NCBI RefSeq assembly: GCF_002205165.1
Contig: NZ_NIVS01000022.1
Coordinates: 62,001-126,000, forward strand
DNA: 64,000 bases
DNA from: Stenotrophomonas maltophilia
Lineage (GTDB): Bacteria > Pseudomonadota > Gammaproteobacteria > Xanthomonadales > Xanthomonadaceae
Direction of reading: 5' to 3'
Part shown: positions 29,549 through 37,560 of the stretch, piece by piece
Position numbering within the stretch: the stretch's first letter is position 1
Layout: every line of letters starts with the position of its first letter
Notes under the pieces: generated by a model
What the model was told of the DNA's origin: nothing
The model's input: only the letters and a program-made list of their open reading frames with translations
Databases searched by the model: none
Translations under genes and position numbers: made by a program

Positions 29549-30508
29549 ATGTCATCTCCCCTTCGTTCGATCCATGTCGTGGCCGGCGTCATCACCGATG
29601 CCCGTGGCCGCATTCTGCTCAACCGTCGCACCGAGAACCGCGATATGGCCGGCCTGTGGGAATTCCCGGGCGGCAAGCGCGAGCCCGGCGAGACCTCCGA
29701 GCAGGCGCTGGTGCGCGAGCTGCGCGAGGAGCTGGGGATCGAGGCGGAGGTCGGTGAGTGGATCATGGACGTGCCGCAGATCTATCCGGACAAGCGGCTG
29801 CGCCTCGAGGTCCGCCGGATCCAGAGCTGGAAGGGCTCGCCGCGCGGTCGCGAGGGGCAGGCGATCACCTGGGTGGCGCCGGACAAGCTGCACCGCTATT
29901 CGATGCCGCCGGCCGATCTGCCGGTGGTGGCAGCGCTGCGGCAGCCGGACCGGTATCTGATCACGCCGGAGCCGGAGGGCGAGGAGGACAGCGTCCACCA
30001 GGCCTGGCTGGGGCGCCTGGCGCAGGCGCTGGAGAGTGGTGTGCGCCGGGTGCAGCTGCGCACGCCGTCCAGCCCGGCGCGGGTGGCGCTGGCCGAGCGG
30101 GTGATCCAGCAGCACGGGCCGCGGACGCAGTGGTTGGTGAACCGCGATATCGACCTGGCCGGACGGTTGGGCGTGGGGGTGCATCTGGGCAGTGAGCAGC
30201 TGCTGGCGCTGGGCGAGCGGCCGTTGCCGGCTGGCCAGCTGGTGGCGGCGTCCTGCCACGATCTGACGCAGCTGCAGGCGGCGCAGCGGCTGGGCTGTGA
30301 CTTCGCGGTGCTGGGGCCGGTGCAGGCCACCGACAGCCATCCAGGGGCGGTGCCGCTGGGTTGGGACGCGTTCGAAGCGCTGCGCGAGCAGGTGTCGCTG
30401 CCGCTGTATGCGCTGGGCGGGTTGGGCCCTGGTGATATCGAGCAGGCACGTCGCCACGGGGCGCAGGGCATCGCCGCGATCCGGTCGCTGTGGCCGGCTA
30501 CAACGTGA
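29549..30508 (+). CDS. Nudix hydrolase-ThiE-like fusion (MutT family)
   Basis: The 319-residue protein joins two domains. Residues 1-130 are a MutT-type Nudix hydrolase with a complete Nudix box, GGKREPGETSEQALVREL then REELGIEA, and the VVAGVITDARGRILLNRR lead-in. MutT enzymes hydrolyse 8-oxo-dGTP. Residues about 145-315 are a thiamine-phosphate synthase-like TIM barrel ending LGPVQATDSHPG, ALGGLGPGDIEQARRHGAQGIAAI. Such fusions are known in Gammaproteobacteria and the role of the second domain is unclear. ATG 29549 is the start of the Nudix fold. The 3' end overlaps the convergent gene by 11 bases. Confidence 0.85.
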   Translation: MSSPLRSIHVVAGVITDARGRILLNRRTENRDMAGLWEFPGGKREPGETSEQALVRELREELGIEAEVGEWIMDVPQIYPDKRLRLEVRRIQSWKGSPRGREGQAITWVAPDKLHRYSMPPADLPVVAALRQPDRYLITPEPEGEEDSVHQAWLGRLAQALESGVRRVQLRTPSSPARVALAERVIQQHGPRTQWLVNRDIDLAGRLGVGVHLGSEQLLALGERPLPAGQLVAASCHDLTQLQAAQRLGCDFAVLGPVQATDSHPGAVPLGWDAFEALREQVSLPLYALGGLGPGDIEQARRHGAQGIAAIRSLWPATT

Positions 30509-31064
30509 TCCAGAAGCAGCCGTACTGACGGCGCAGGCCGAACACCGTGCGTGCGGGGGTGGCGGTGCTGCCCAGGGTCTGCTCGATGCGCAGGCCGACC
30601 GGACGCGGACGTGCCGGTGCCTGGGGTGCGTCCCCGGCGGCAAGCGCAGGGTCCAGCGGTGCCGGAGCGCTTTCCGGATAGATCGGCGCGATGTCGATCA
30701 GGGGGCGCTGCACCACCGATTCCAGCCGCCCGATGATGTGGTTCGCGGTGGCGTTGGAGACATTGCTCCAGAGGTAGATCGAGGACAGCCGGTTGACGTC
30801 CTGCGCGCTGACCGCGTCGCGGATCTGCCCGGTCAGTTCACTGAGCCGGCGCGCACAGCCGGCGCGATAGATACCGGTGTTGCCGACGCTCGCCGTGCGC
30901 GGGGGCACGCGGGAGGTGGCGCCCAGGGCCTCGCAGCGGCGGTCGGTGAAGACGGTTTCGCCGTGAGCGTTGGTGCAGCGGTTCACGCGCTGCGGCGCCT
31001 GCGCCAGGGCAGGCGGCGAGGGCAGGCACAGCGCACACAGCAGGAGCCACACGAGCGGTTTCAT
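30498..31064 (-). CDS. secreted protein with DUF4124-like Cys motif
   Basis: This is a hypothetical 188-residue protein with a clear signal peptide (LVWLLLCALCLPSPPALAQ, cleavage near residue 22). After it comes NRCTNAHGETVFTDRRCEALG, which resembles the short DUF4124-type domain with its Cys pair, common in secreted proteins of this lineage. Two more Cys occur (GCARR and YGCFW). The middle is helical and the rest Pro/Ala-rich. Location is probably periplasmic and function unknown. It converges on and overlaps the Nudix-ThiE gene, and lies 50 bases beyond the metF stop on the same strand. Confidence 0.7.
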   Translation of the reverse strand: MKPLVWLLLCALCLPSPPALAQAPQRVNRCTNAHGETVFTDRRCEALGATSRVPPRTASVGNTGIYRAGCARRLSELTGQIRDAVSAQDVNRLSSIYLWSNVSNATANHIIGRLESVVQRPLIDIAPIYPESAPAPLDPALAAGDAPQAPARPRPVGLRIEQTLGSTATPARTVFGLRRQYGCFWITL

Positions 31065-31114
31065 CGCAGCAGCGTAGCGGCGCTGGCGTTATCTGCAAGC
31101 GATGCGTGGCGGCC

Positions 31115-31942
31115 TCAGCTGCGCAGCAGTTTCAGCACCTGGGTGGTCGGCTTGGCCAGGTTGAGCGTGTAGAAGTGCAGGCCCGGCGCACCGCCAGCGA
31201 CCAGGCGTTCGCACAGGCTGGCCACGACCTCGGCACCGAATGCGCGCACCGATTCGGCATCGTCGCCGTAGGCCTGCATGCGTTTGCCGATCCAGCGCGG
31301 AATCTCGGCGCCGCACTGTTCGGAGAAGCGGCGCAGCTGGCTGAAATTGGAGATGGGCATGATGCCCGGCACGATCGGTACGGTGACGCCCAGCTTGCGC
31401 ACAGCATCGACGAAGTGGAAGTAGGCGTCGGCGTTGAAGAAGTACTGCGTGATCGCCGCATCGGCGCCGGCGTCGATCTTGGTCTTGAAGTGCTTCAGGT
31501 CCAGCAGCGCGTCGTTGGCCTGCGGGTGGGTCTCCGGATACGCTCCCACTTCGATGCGGAACGCATCGCCATGCTCGGCGCGGATGAAGCTGATCAGTTC
31601 GGAGGCATAGCGCAGGTCACCGGGGTGGCCCATGCCGGAGGGCAGGTCACCGCGCAGGGCGACGATCCGCCGGCAGCCGATCGCGCGGTACAGCTTGAGC
31701 AGCTCGCGGATCTCCTCGCGGCTGCCACCGACGCAGGACAGGTGCGGGGCCGCGTCGAAGCCATGGTGCTGTTTGAGGTGGCGCACGGTCTCGGAGGTGT
31801 AGCTGAGCGTGGAGCCACCGGCGCCGAACGTACAGGACACATACTCCGGCGCGAACACCTTCAGCTTGGCCGCGGTCCGGTCCAGCTGGGCACGCTGCTC
31901 GTCGGTCTTGGGCGGATAGAACTCGAAGCTGATGGCGGTCAT
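31115..31942 (-). CDS. metF: methylenetetrahydrofolate reductase [NAD(P)H]
   Basis: MetF reduces 5,10-methylene-THF to 5-methyl-THF, the methyl donor for methionine synthesis. The 275-residue FAD-dependent TIM barrel shows ISFEFYPPKTDEQ at the N-terminus (catalytic Glu), VSCTFGAGGSTL, CVGGSREEIRELL, ALRGDLPSG and ITQYFFNAD. I selected ATG 31942 (MTAISFEF); the upstream in-frame ATG adds ten non-conserved residues. The region just upstream holds a perfect palindrome. Together with ahcY and metK in this window it belongs to the methionine/SAM cycle. Confidence 0.95.
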   Translation of the reverse strand: MTAISFEFYPPKTDEQRAQLDRTAAKLKVFAPEYVSCTFGAGGSTLSYTSETVRHLKQHHGFDAAPHLSCVGGSREEIRELLKLYRAIGCRRIVALRGDLPSGMGHPGDLRYASELISFIRAEHGDAFRIEVGAYPETHPQANDALLDLKHFKTKIDAGADAAITQYFFNADAYFHFVDAVRKLGVTVPIVPGIMPISNFSQLRRFSEQCGAEIPRWIGKRMQAYGDDAESVRAFGAEVVASLCERLVAGGAPGLHFYTLNLAKPTTQVLKLLRS

Positions 31943-31981
31943 GGGCGGGGCGCGTCGGCGGATGTGGATCAATCATATCTC

Positions 31982-31995
31982 TTCATCGCGATGAA
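31982..31995. promoter_or_regulatory. 14-bp palindrome upstream of metF, candidate operator
   Basis: TTCATCGCGATGAA is a perfect palindrome 40 bases upstream of the metF start and 73 bases upstream of the divergent TIGR01777-family gene. Regulators of methionine-cycle genes (ArsR-family SahR type, or MetR) bind dyad sites in such places. The identity of the regulator is a guess. Confidence 0.45.
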
Positions 31996-32067
31996 TGTTA
32001 AGTATGTGGCATGCGGTCTGCACATCGCGCCGCCTACACTGTCCGTGATTTCAACGGAGCACCCGCC

Positions 32068-32958
32068 ATGCAGATTCTCGTCACCGGTGGCACCGGCTTC
32101 ATCGGCAGCCGCCTGCGCACGCGCCTGCTGGCCGAGGGCCACGATCCCATCGTCCTGACCCGCCGGCCGGGCCGGAACCCACAGCCCGGCGTACGCAGCG
32201 TTGCCGCGCTGGACGAGGTCGGCCCCGTCCAGGCGGTGGTCAACCTGGCGGGCGAGCCGCTCATGGAGGGCCGCTGGACGGATGAGCGCAAGCAGGCCCT
32301 GCGCGACTCCCGGATCGGCACTACACAGGCACTGCTCGCCTGGATGGCCGCGCTGCCCGAACGGCCGCGGGTGCTGGTGTCCGGCTCGGCGATCGGCTGG
32401 TATGGCCCGCGCGACAGCGCGCCATTGGACGAGACCGCCTCGCCCGGCCATGACTTCGCGGCGATGCTGTGCCGTCACTGGGAAGCCGAAGCGTTCAAGG
32501 CCGAGGCGCTTGGCGTGCGCACCTGTGTGCTGCGGACCGGGATCGTGCTCGAACGCGGGGGTGGGGCACTGCAGAAGATGCTGCCGCCGTTCCGGATGGG
32601 GCTCGGTGGCCCGATGGGCGATGGCCGGCAGTGGATGAGCTGGATCCATCGCGAGGACCTGGTCGGCATGATTCTGTGGCTGCTCACTCGCGATCAGGCA
32701 CGCGGCGCCTACAACGGCACGGCGCCCGGCACGGTCACCAACCGCACCTTCGCCACCACGCTGGGCGAGGTGCTGCACCGCCCAGCGCGGCTGACGACCC
32801 CGGCCTTCGCGCTGAAGCTGGGCTTCGGGGAAATGAGCGGGCTGCTGCTGACCGGGCAGAACGTGCAGCCGGCGCACGCATTGGCCGAGGGGTTTGTCTT
32901 CCAGTATCCGTCGCTGGAAGCGGCCTTGCAGGCCATCGTGGGCGCGCCGGATCGCTGA
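32068..32958 (+). CDS. TIGR01777 family NAD(P)-binding epimerase-like protein (YfcH type)
   Basis: This 296-residue SDR-type protein begins ILVTGGTGFIGSRLRTRL, the Rossmann GxxGxxG loop. It contains VNLAGEPLMEGRWTDERK, SGSAIGWYG, and PFRMGLGGPMGDGRQWMSWIHREDLV near 180-210, the last diagnostic for the TIGR01777/YfcH family. The C-terminal DUF1731-like region (RPARLTTPAFALKLGFGEM) is present. The substrate is unknown. ATG 32068 is at the conserved start. It is divergent from metF. Confidence 0.87.
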   Translation: MQILVTGGTGFIGSRLRTRLLAEGHDPIVLTRRPGRNPQPGVRSVAALDEVGPVQAVVNLAGEPLMEGRWTDERKQALRDSRIGTTQALLAWMAALPERPRVLVSGSAIGWYGPRDSAPLDETASPGHDFAAMLCRHWEAEAFKAEALGVRTCVLRTGIVLERGGGALQKMLPPFRMGLGGPMGDGRQWMSWIHREDLVGMILWLLTRDQARGAYNGTAPGTVTNRTFATTLGEVLHRPARLTTPAFALKLGFGEMSGLLLTGQNVQPAHALAEGFVFQYPSLEAALQAIVGAPDR

Positions 32959-33079
32959 GGCGCCGATGTTCATCCGCCGCTGCCGACCGCTCATCGCCGG
33001 TCTGCGGCCGCTGCTCATGTAATTGCCCCTGCCGCCTCGCCCCGCGCCACGCTCCATGCTCACCCAGCAGGAGTCAGCC

Positions 33080-34000
33080 ATGTCGATCGCCCGTCCCCGC
33101 CGCATCTACTCCATCGCCCCGTTGGCTGCGCTCGCGCTGACCGCATGGGCCACCTTGGTCAGCCCCTCCCACGCGGCCACCGGGCAGTTCCAGGATCTGC
33201 AGGTCGAGGTGATCGGCAGCGGCCGGCCGGTGCTGATGATCCCGGGCCTCAACAGCGGTGCCGACGTCTGGCGCGAGACCTGCGCCGCGCTGCAGCCGCA
33301 GGTGCAATGCCACCTGATCCAGCTGCCGGGCTTCGCCGGTGCGCCCGCTGTGGCCAACGATGATTTCCTCAGCGCCATGCGTGACCGGCTGCTGGCCTAC
33401 AGCGTGGACCGCAAGCTGGATCATCCGGCCGTGATCGGCCACAGCCTCGGTGGGGTGCTGGCGCTGCAGATGGCGATCGCGGCGCCGCAGAAAATCGGCC
33501 CACTGGTGATCGTCGATGCCCTGCCGTACTTCGGTGCCGTCCGGAATCCGGACGCGACGCCGGCCACGCTCAAGCCGATGGCCGAGCAGATGCGGGCGGG
33601 CATGCTCGCCGCCAACGCCAGCCAGTACGCGGCGCAGACGGATGCGGCCGTCGCCAACATGGTGCAGGCCGCTGAGCATGTGGCGACCTTGAAGCAGTGG
33701 GGACGCGACAGTGACCGTGCCACCACCGCCAGCGCGATGTACTCGATGACGATGACCGACCTGCGCCAGCCGATCGCCGGCATCACCACGCCGGTGCTGG
33801 TGCTGGGCGCGTGGGCCGCCTACCAGCCCTTCGGTGAGACCGAAGCCAGCACGCGGCAGCTGTTCGCGACGCAGTACGCCGCGCTGCCCGGCGTACGGAT
33901 CGAGATGAGCCGCGCCGGCTACCACTTCCTGATGTGGGATGATCCGCGCTGGCTGCAGACGCAGATCCGGGAGTTCCTCGATCTGCCTGTGGCGAAATGA
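33080..34000 (+). CDS. exported alpha/beta hydrolase
   Basis: The 306-residue protein has an N-terminal signal peptide (SIAPLAALALTAWATLVSPSHA) and an alpha/beta hydrolase fold. It shows the oxyanion segment VLMIPGLNSGADVW, the nucleophile elbow GHSLGG (Ser122) and a C-terminal His in RAGYHFLMWDDP, so it is probably a periplasmic esterase or lipase-like enzyme of unknown substrate. AGGAG precedes ATG 33080. Its TGA overlaps the start of a LytS-type sensor kinase gene (ATGA), an unusual coupling of an exported hydrolase with a two-component system. Confidence 0.8.
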   Translation: MSIARPRRIYSIAPLAALALTAWATLVSPSHAATGQFQDLQVEVIGSGRPVLMIPGLNSGADVWRETCAALQPQVQCHLIQLPGFAGAPAVANDDFLSAMRDRLLAYSVDRKLDHPAVIGHSLGGVLALQMAIAAPQKIGPLVIVDALPYFGAVRNPDATPATLKPMAEQMRAGMLAANASQYAAQTDAAVANMVQAAEHVATLKQWGRDSDRATTASAMYSMTMTDLRQPIAGITTPVLVLGAWAAYQPFGETEASTRQLFATQYAALPGVRIEMSRAGYHFLMWDDPRWLQTQIREFLDLPVAK

Positions 34001-35091
34001 TCGATAGCGGCGTGGAGACGATGAGCGAGAAGCGGAGAGCACGCGATACCGGTTTCTGGTGGGCAAATGCTGGTCTATGGTCCGGCTACCTGGGCTTAAA
34101 CCTGGGCATGGGCATCGCCTACCGGGGCAACTGGTCGGGCGGGACGCTGATCTATGTGACGGTCGCGGTTGGCCTATTCGTCGGCAGTGCATCGATACGC
34201 AGCTGGGCACTTCGGCATGCATGGCTGCAGCGTGATCTGCTCGGGTTGACGTGGCGGATGGCGCTGGCGGTGGTAATCGTCGCTGCCGCCATCCAGCTTT
34301 TCACCGCCGCAGTGCTGCTCCCCGCGCTTGCGTGGGATTGGGTGGCATTGCCGGGCCAGCGCGCCTCTTACAGGCCGATCGACACGTTCAACTATTGGCT
34401 CAGCACCGCCATCGTGCTGAGCGTGTGGTGCGCGCTGTGGACCGGCCGCCGCGCACTGCAGCGTGCGCGGCACAGCGAGATGGCGCAGCTGCGCGCCGAA
34501 GCGCAGCGGGCGACGCTGGAGCACCAGGCACTGCGCGCGCGGCTCAATCCCCACTTCGTGTTCAATGCCCTCAACAACCTGCGTGCGCTGATCAATGAAG
34601 ACCCGGTGCGTGCACGCGACATGGTCACCCATCTGTCCAGCACGCTGCGCCACGCACTGGTGCACACAGATGGCGATTGGGTCACCGTGGCCGAGGAGTG
34701 GCGCGTGGTGCAGGACTACCTGGCGGTGGAGGCGATCCACTACGAAGACCGCCTGCGGGTGCAGGCCGACATCGATCCGGCCGCGATGTCCGCACGGCTG
34801 CCACCGATGGCGCTGCAGCTGCTGGTGGAAAACGCCATCAAGCACGGTATCGCGGTGCACCCGGGCGGCGGCGAGCTGACGATCCGTGTGCAGCTCGATG
34901 GCGGCTGGCTGCGGGTGGAGGTGGACAATCCCGCCCCGCACGACGCCAGCCGCCCAGGCCATGGCATCGGGTTGGCCTATCTGCGCGCGCAGCTTGGCAT
35001 TGACGCGGCATCATCATCCATTGGCCGGGGCACCTTCATGCTGGAACGTCACGGCGAGCGCATGCGGGCCCGGTTGGAGGTGCAGCAATGA
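33997..35091 (+). CDS. LytS/YehU-type sensor histidine kinase
   Basis: This is a 364-residue membrane kinase. Four predicted membrane helices occupy about residues 20-155 with short loops and no large periplasmic domain. The His_kinase domain is of the LytS type: RLNPHFVFNALNNLRALI (phosphoacceptor His), then LSSTLRHAL. The ATPase part has PPMALQLLVENAIKHGIA (N box) and GHGIGLAYLRAQLG (G box). The start could be ATG 33997, overlapping the hydrolase stop, or ATG 34021 (MSEKRRAR). It overlaps the LytTR regulator gene by ATGA, so the two form a pair. Confidence 0.88.
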   Translation: MIDSGVETMSEKRRARDTGFWWANAGLWSGYLGLNLGMGIAYRGNWSGGTLIYVTVAVGLFVGSASIRSWALRHAWLQRDLLGLTWRMALAVVIVAAAIQLFTAAVLLPALAWDWVALPGQRASYRPIDTFNYWLSTAIVLSVWCALWTGRRALQRARHSEMAQLRAEAQRATLEHQALRARLNPHFVFNALNNLRALINEDPVRARDMVTHLSSTLRHALVHTDGDWVTVAEEWRVVQDYLAVEAIHYEDRLRVQADIDPAAMSARLPPMALQLLVENAIKHGIAVHPGGGELTIRVQLDGGWLRVEVDNPAPHDASRPGHGIGLAYLRAQLGIDAASSSIGRGTFMLERHGERMRARLEVQQ

Positions 35092-35828
35092 GCGCTTCAT
35101 TGCGCGTGTTGATCGTGGATGACGCGCGGCTGGCGCGTCGCGAGCTGCGCACTCTGTTGGCGGCGATCCCGTGGGTGGAATGTGTCGGTGAGGCGGACGA
35201 TGTACCGGCGGCCCGCGAGGCGATCCTGCGCGAGCAGCCCGATCTGGTGCTGCTCGATGTGCAGATGCCCTCAGGCGAGGGCTTCGACGTGCTCGATGGG
35301 CTGGAGACCGTACCGATGGTGGTGTTCGTCACCGCCTACGACCAGTACGCGGTGCGCGCCTTCGAAACCAACGCACTGGACTATCTGGTCAAGCCGGTGG
35401 AAGCGGGCCGCCTGCAGGCGGCGCTTGAACGCGGCCGCGAGCGCCTCCCGGCACCGGCGGCCCCTGTTGCGATGAACAGCGGCCGCGACTCGCTGGGCGC
35501 CGAGGATCAGGTGTTCCTGCGCGATGGCGAGCGTTGCTGGTTCGTGGCGCTCGGCGAGATCCGCAAGGTCGTCGTCGACGGCAACTACGCACGGTTGTGG
35601 TTCCGCGACCAGAACGCGGTGCTGGCGCGCAGCCTCAGCACGCTGGAGGGACGGCTGTCGCCGGCGCTGTTCTTCCGCGCCAACCGCAACACGTTGGTCA
35701 ATCTGCGCCGCGTACGTGCGATCGAACCGTCGCTCGGCGATGGCTACGACCTGACCCTGGATGACGGTAGCCAGGTCGAGGTCTCGCGACGCCAAGCGCG
35801 CGAGCTACGTGAGCGGCTGGCGCTGTAG
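35088..35828 (+). CDS. LytTR family response regulator
   Basis: The 246-residue regulator is the cognate partner of the preceding kinase. The receiver domain (1-115) has the acidic pocket VDDARLARREL (D11, D12), phosphoacceptor D57 in LVLLDVQMPSGEGFDVL, the Thr of FVTAYDQYAVRAF and the Lys of DYLVKP. A LytTR DNA-binding domain (about 140-243) contains NYARLWFRD and FFRANRNTLVNLRRVRAIEP. The direct targets are unknown; LytTR proteins usually bind paired 9-bp repeats, none of which I could assign upstream of the hydrolase gene. Confidence 0.92.
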   Translation: MSASLRVLIVDDARLARRELRTLLAAIPWVECVGEADDVPAAREAILREQPDLVLLDVQMPSGEGFDVLDGLETVPMVVFVTAYDQYAVRAFETNALDYLVKPVEAGRLQAALERGRERLPAPAAPVAMNSGRDSLGAEDQVFLRDGERCWFVALGEIRKVVVDGNYARLWFRDQNAVLARSLSTLEGRLSPALFFRANRNTLVNLRRVRAIEPSLGDGYDLTLDDGSQVEVSRRQARELRERLAL

Positions 35829-35882
35829 GGCGCGTGCCGCACGCGTTACTCTGTGTGGGATATCCACCGCCTGATGCTGCCC

Positions 35883-36440
35883 ATGTCCATCGTCCTTACC
35901 GCGTTCGCCCGTCCCCGCCTGTTCCCCCGCGTGCCGCGCGGCAACACCATCCAGGATTGCAGCGCCGAACAGTTCGAACAGCACCTCAACACGCACGCAC
36001 CGTTCAAGGTGCTGGATGGCTACGCGCCGTTCTGCAAGCTGCATGTGTACGAGAACTGGACCTCCACGCGCTGCCTGACCGTGCCGATCACCGAGGCCAA
36101 CCGTCACCAGCTGCGCAGTGGTTATGAAGCGCGCAACCGCGAGGAGCTGCCGGTGCTGGTGCGCTGGTTCGAAGGCGTCGAATCGCCGCGCGCGAACTAC
36201 CTGGTGGTGATCCTGTACAGCGCCGAGCAGCTGGCCAAAGAGGGCTCACCCATCGATGCGGACTGGGGCATCGTCGGCTGCATCTACACCGCCGAGCCGG
36301 AGGAAGTGCCGATGGCCCCAATCACCATGATGCGCAATGCGCTGGGCGTGGAAGAGGGGGGCTCGGGCGTGCCGCTGGATCGCGAGGCGTATCAGCGCGC
36401 CGTGACGTTCTGGGACCGCAACGCCAACTGGCGGCCCTGA
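35883..36440 (+). CDS. DUF3228 family protein
   Basis: This 185-residue soluble protein matches the DUF3228 pattern: a short basic start LTAFARPRLFPRVPRGNTIQ, then KLHVYENWTSTRCLTVPIT, RWFEGVE-PRANYLVVILYS, WGIVGCIYTAEPEEVPMAPITMMRNALG, and GVPLDREAYQRAVTFW. Function is unknown. Candidate starts are ATG 35883 (chosen), ATG 35874 and GTG 35853; none has a good ribosome binding site. It stands alone 54 bases after the LytTR regulator. Confidence 0.75.
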   Translation: MSIVLTAFARPRLFPRVPRGNTIQDCSAEQFEQHLNTHAPFKVLDGYAPFCKLHVYENWTSTRCLTVPITEANRHQLRSGYEARNREELPVLVRWFEGVESPRANYLVVILYSAEQLAKEGSPIDADWGIVGCIYTAEPEEVPMAPITMMRNALGVEEGGSGVPLDREAYQRAVTFWDRNANWRP

Positions 36441-36464
36441 GCGAGCGGGCGGGGAACATCCCGA

Positions 36465-36995
36465 TCAGGCGCCCAGCCGATGCCCCTGCGCGGGATCCGC
36501 CGCGACGGTCGGCCCGGCCACGGTCCACTCCCACCAAGGGTAGTGATACTCGCGGTCGGTGGCCAACCAGTGCGTTGCACAGTCCACGCAGGTGACGGCA
36601 TGCGCCTCGCCCCAGCCGTCCTCGGCTTCCCCCACGGCCTCGATGACCACATGCCCGCGCGTGGCTTCCCGACGCGGATCGAAGAAAGGGTAGTGCGGGT
36701 AAAGCGCACACAGGCAGCCGGCCCGGTCCCGCCAGAAGCGCAGCCGGCGCAGGGCGAACTGCAGGTGATGGTTATTGGCGAACAGGGCGCCACCCAGCGA
36801 GATGTGCGCGGTGGCGCGCTCGATCCGTTCGACCCACGGCGAAAGCGCGTCCAGTTCGGCCGGATCACGGAGCTGGGCGATGGCACAGGCCGCGCTGTAG
36901 ATGCGGTCAGGCTCTGACGACAGCAGCGCCTGCAGGTGCTGCGCGCCAGGTCCCTCGGTGGGGGTGGATGGGTCCCGGTTGAAAGGCCACCGCAT
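36465..36995 (-). CDS. hypothetical protein downstream of ybaK
   Basis: This 176-residue protein is not recognised. It starts MRWPFNRDPSTPTEG, has a helical N-terminal half (DRIYSAACAIAQLRDPAELDALSPW), a conserved-looking NNHHLQFALRRLRFW, CLCALYPHYPFFDPR, and a late CVDCATHWLATDREYHYPWWEWTV rich in aromatic residues and with a CxxC pair. No signal peptide or membrane segment is seen. ATG 36995 shares one base with the ybaK TGA, so the two are translationally coupled. That coupling suggests a shared expression need but not a function. Confidence 0.65.
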   Translation of the reverse strand: MRWPFNRDPSTPTEGPGAQHLQALLSSEPDRIYSAACAIAQLRDPAELDALSPWVERIERATAHISLGGALFANNHHLQFALRRLRFWRDRAGCLCALYPHYPFFDPRREATRGHVVIEAVGEAEDGWGEAHAVTCVDCATHWLATDREYHYPWWEWTVAGPTVAADPAQGHRLGA

Positions 36996-37468
36996 CACCG
37001 GGCCTTTCCGATGGCGGCATGGCATCCGCCGGTGAGCTGCAGCAGATCGGCCGGTGCCAGCGCCACCTCCAGTCCACGCCGCCCGGCGCTGACGTGCAGC
37101 ACGGGCAGCGCCCGTGCGCTGGTATCGAGGAAGGTGCGGTGTTTCTTTTTCTGCCCCAATGGGCTGATGCCGCCGACCAGGTAACCGGTCGCGCGCTGCG
37201 CCACCTCGGCGTTGGCCATTTCGCATTTCCGGCAGCCGGCCGCTGCGGCGAGTGCCTTGAGGTCCAGGGTGCCGCTCACCGGTACGATCGCCACCAGCAG
37301 CTCGTGCGTCTCGGTGCTTGCCAGCAGCGTCTTGAACACCTGCGCCGGATCCAGCCCGAGCTGCTGCACTGCCTCGCCACCGTAGGATTCGGCGGCGGCG
37401 TCATGGTGATAGGACAGCACGCTGTGCGCGATGCCATATTTCTTCAGCAGGTTGATGGCGGGGGTCAT
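36995..37468 (-). CDS. ybaK: Cys-tRNA(Pro)/Cys-tRNA(Cys) deacylase YbaK
   Basis: YbaK/EbsC hydrolyses cysteine mischarged on tRNA-Pro, a trans-editing function. The 157-residue protein has INLLKKYGIAHSVLSY, the AESYGGEAVQQLGLDPAQVFKTLLA block containing the editing-site Lys, VPVSGTLDLKALAAAAGCRKCEMA, GYLVGGISPLGQKKKHRTFLD and the C-terminal DLLQLTGG. Length is typical. It is the first gene of a two-gene leftward operon. Confidence 0.93.
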   Translation of the reverse strand: MTPAINLLKKYGIAHSVLSYHHDAAAESYGGEAVQQLGLDPAQVFKTLLASTETHELLVAIVPVSGTLDLKALAAAAGCRKCEMANAEVAQRATGYLVGGISPLGQKKKHRTFLDTSARALPVLHVSAGRRGLEVALAPADLLQLTGGCHAAIGKAR

Positions 37469-37560
37469 GGCGGCATCCTAGCGCGGTGCGGACCCGCTGC
37501 CTTGACCGAGGCTACTGCGGTCGCTGCGATAATGGCGGCGTTCCCGTCTGGAAAGTTCCC

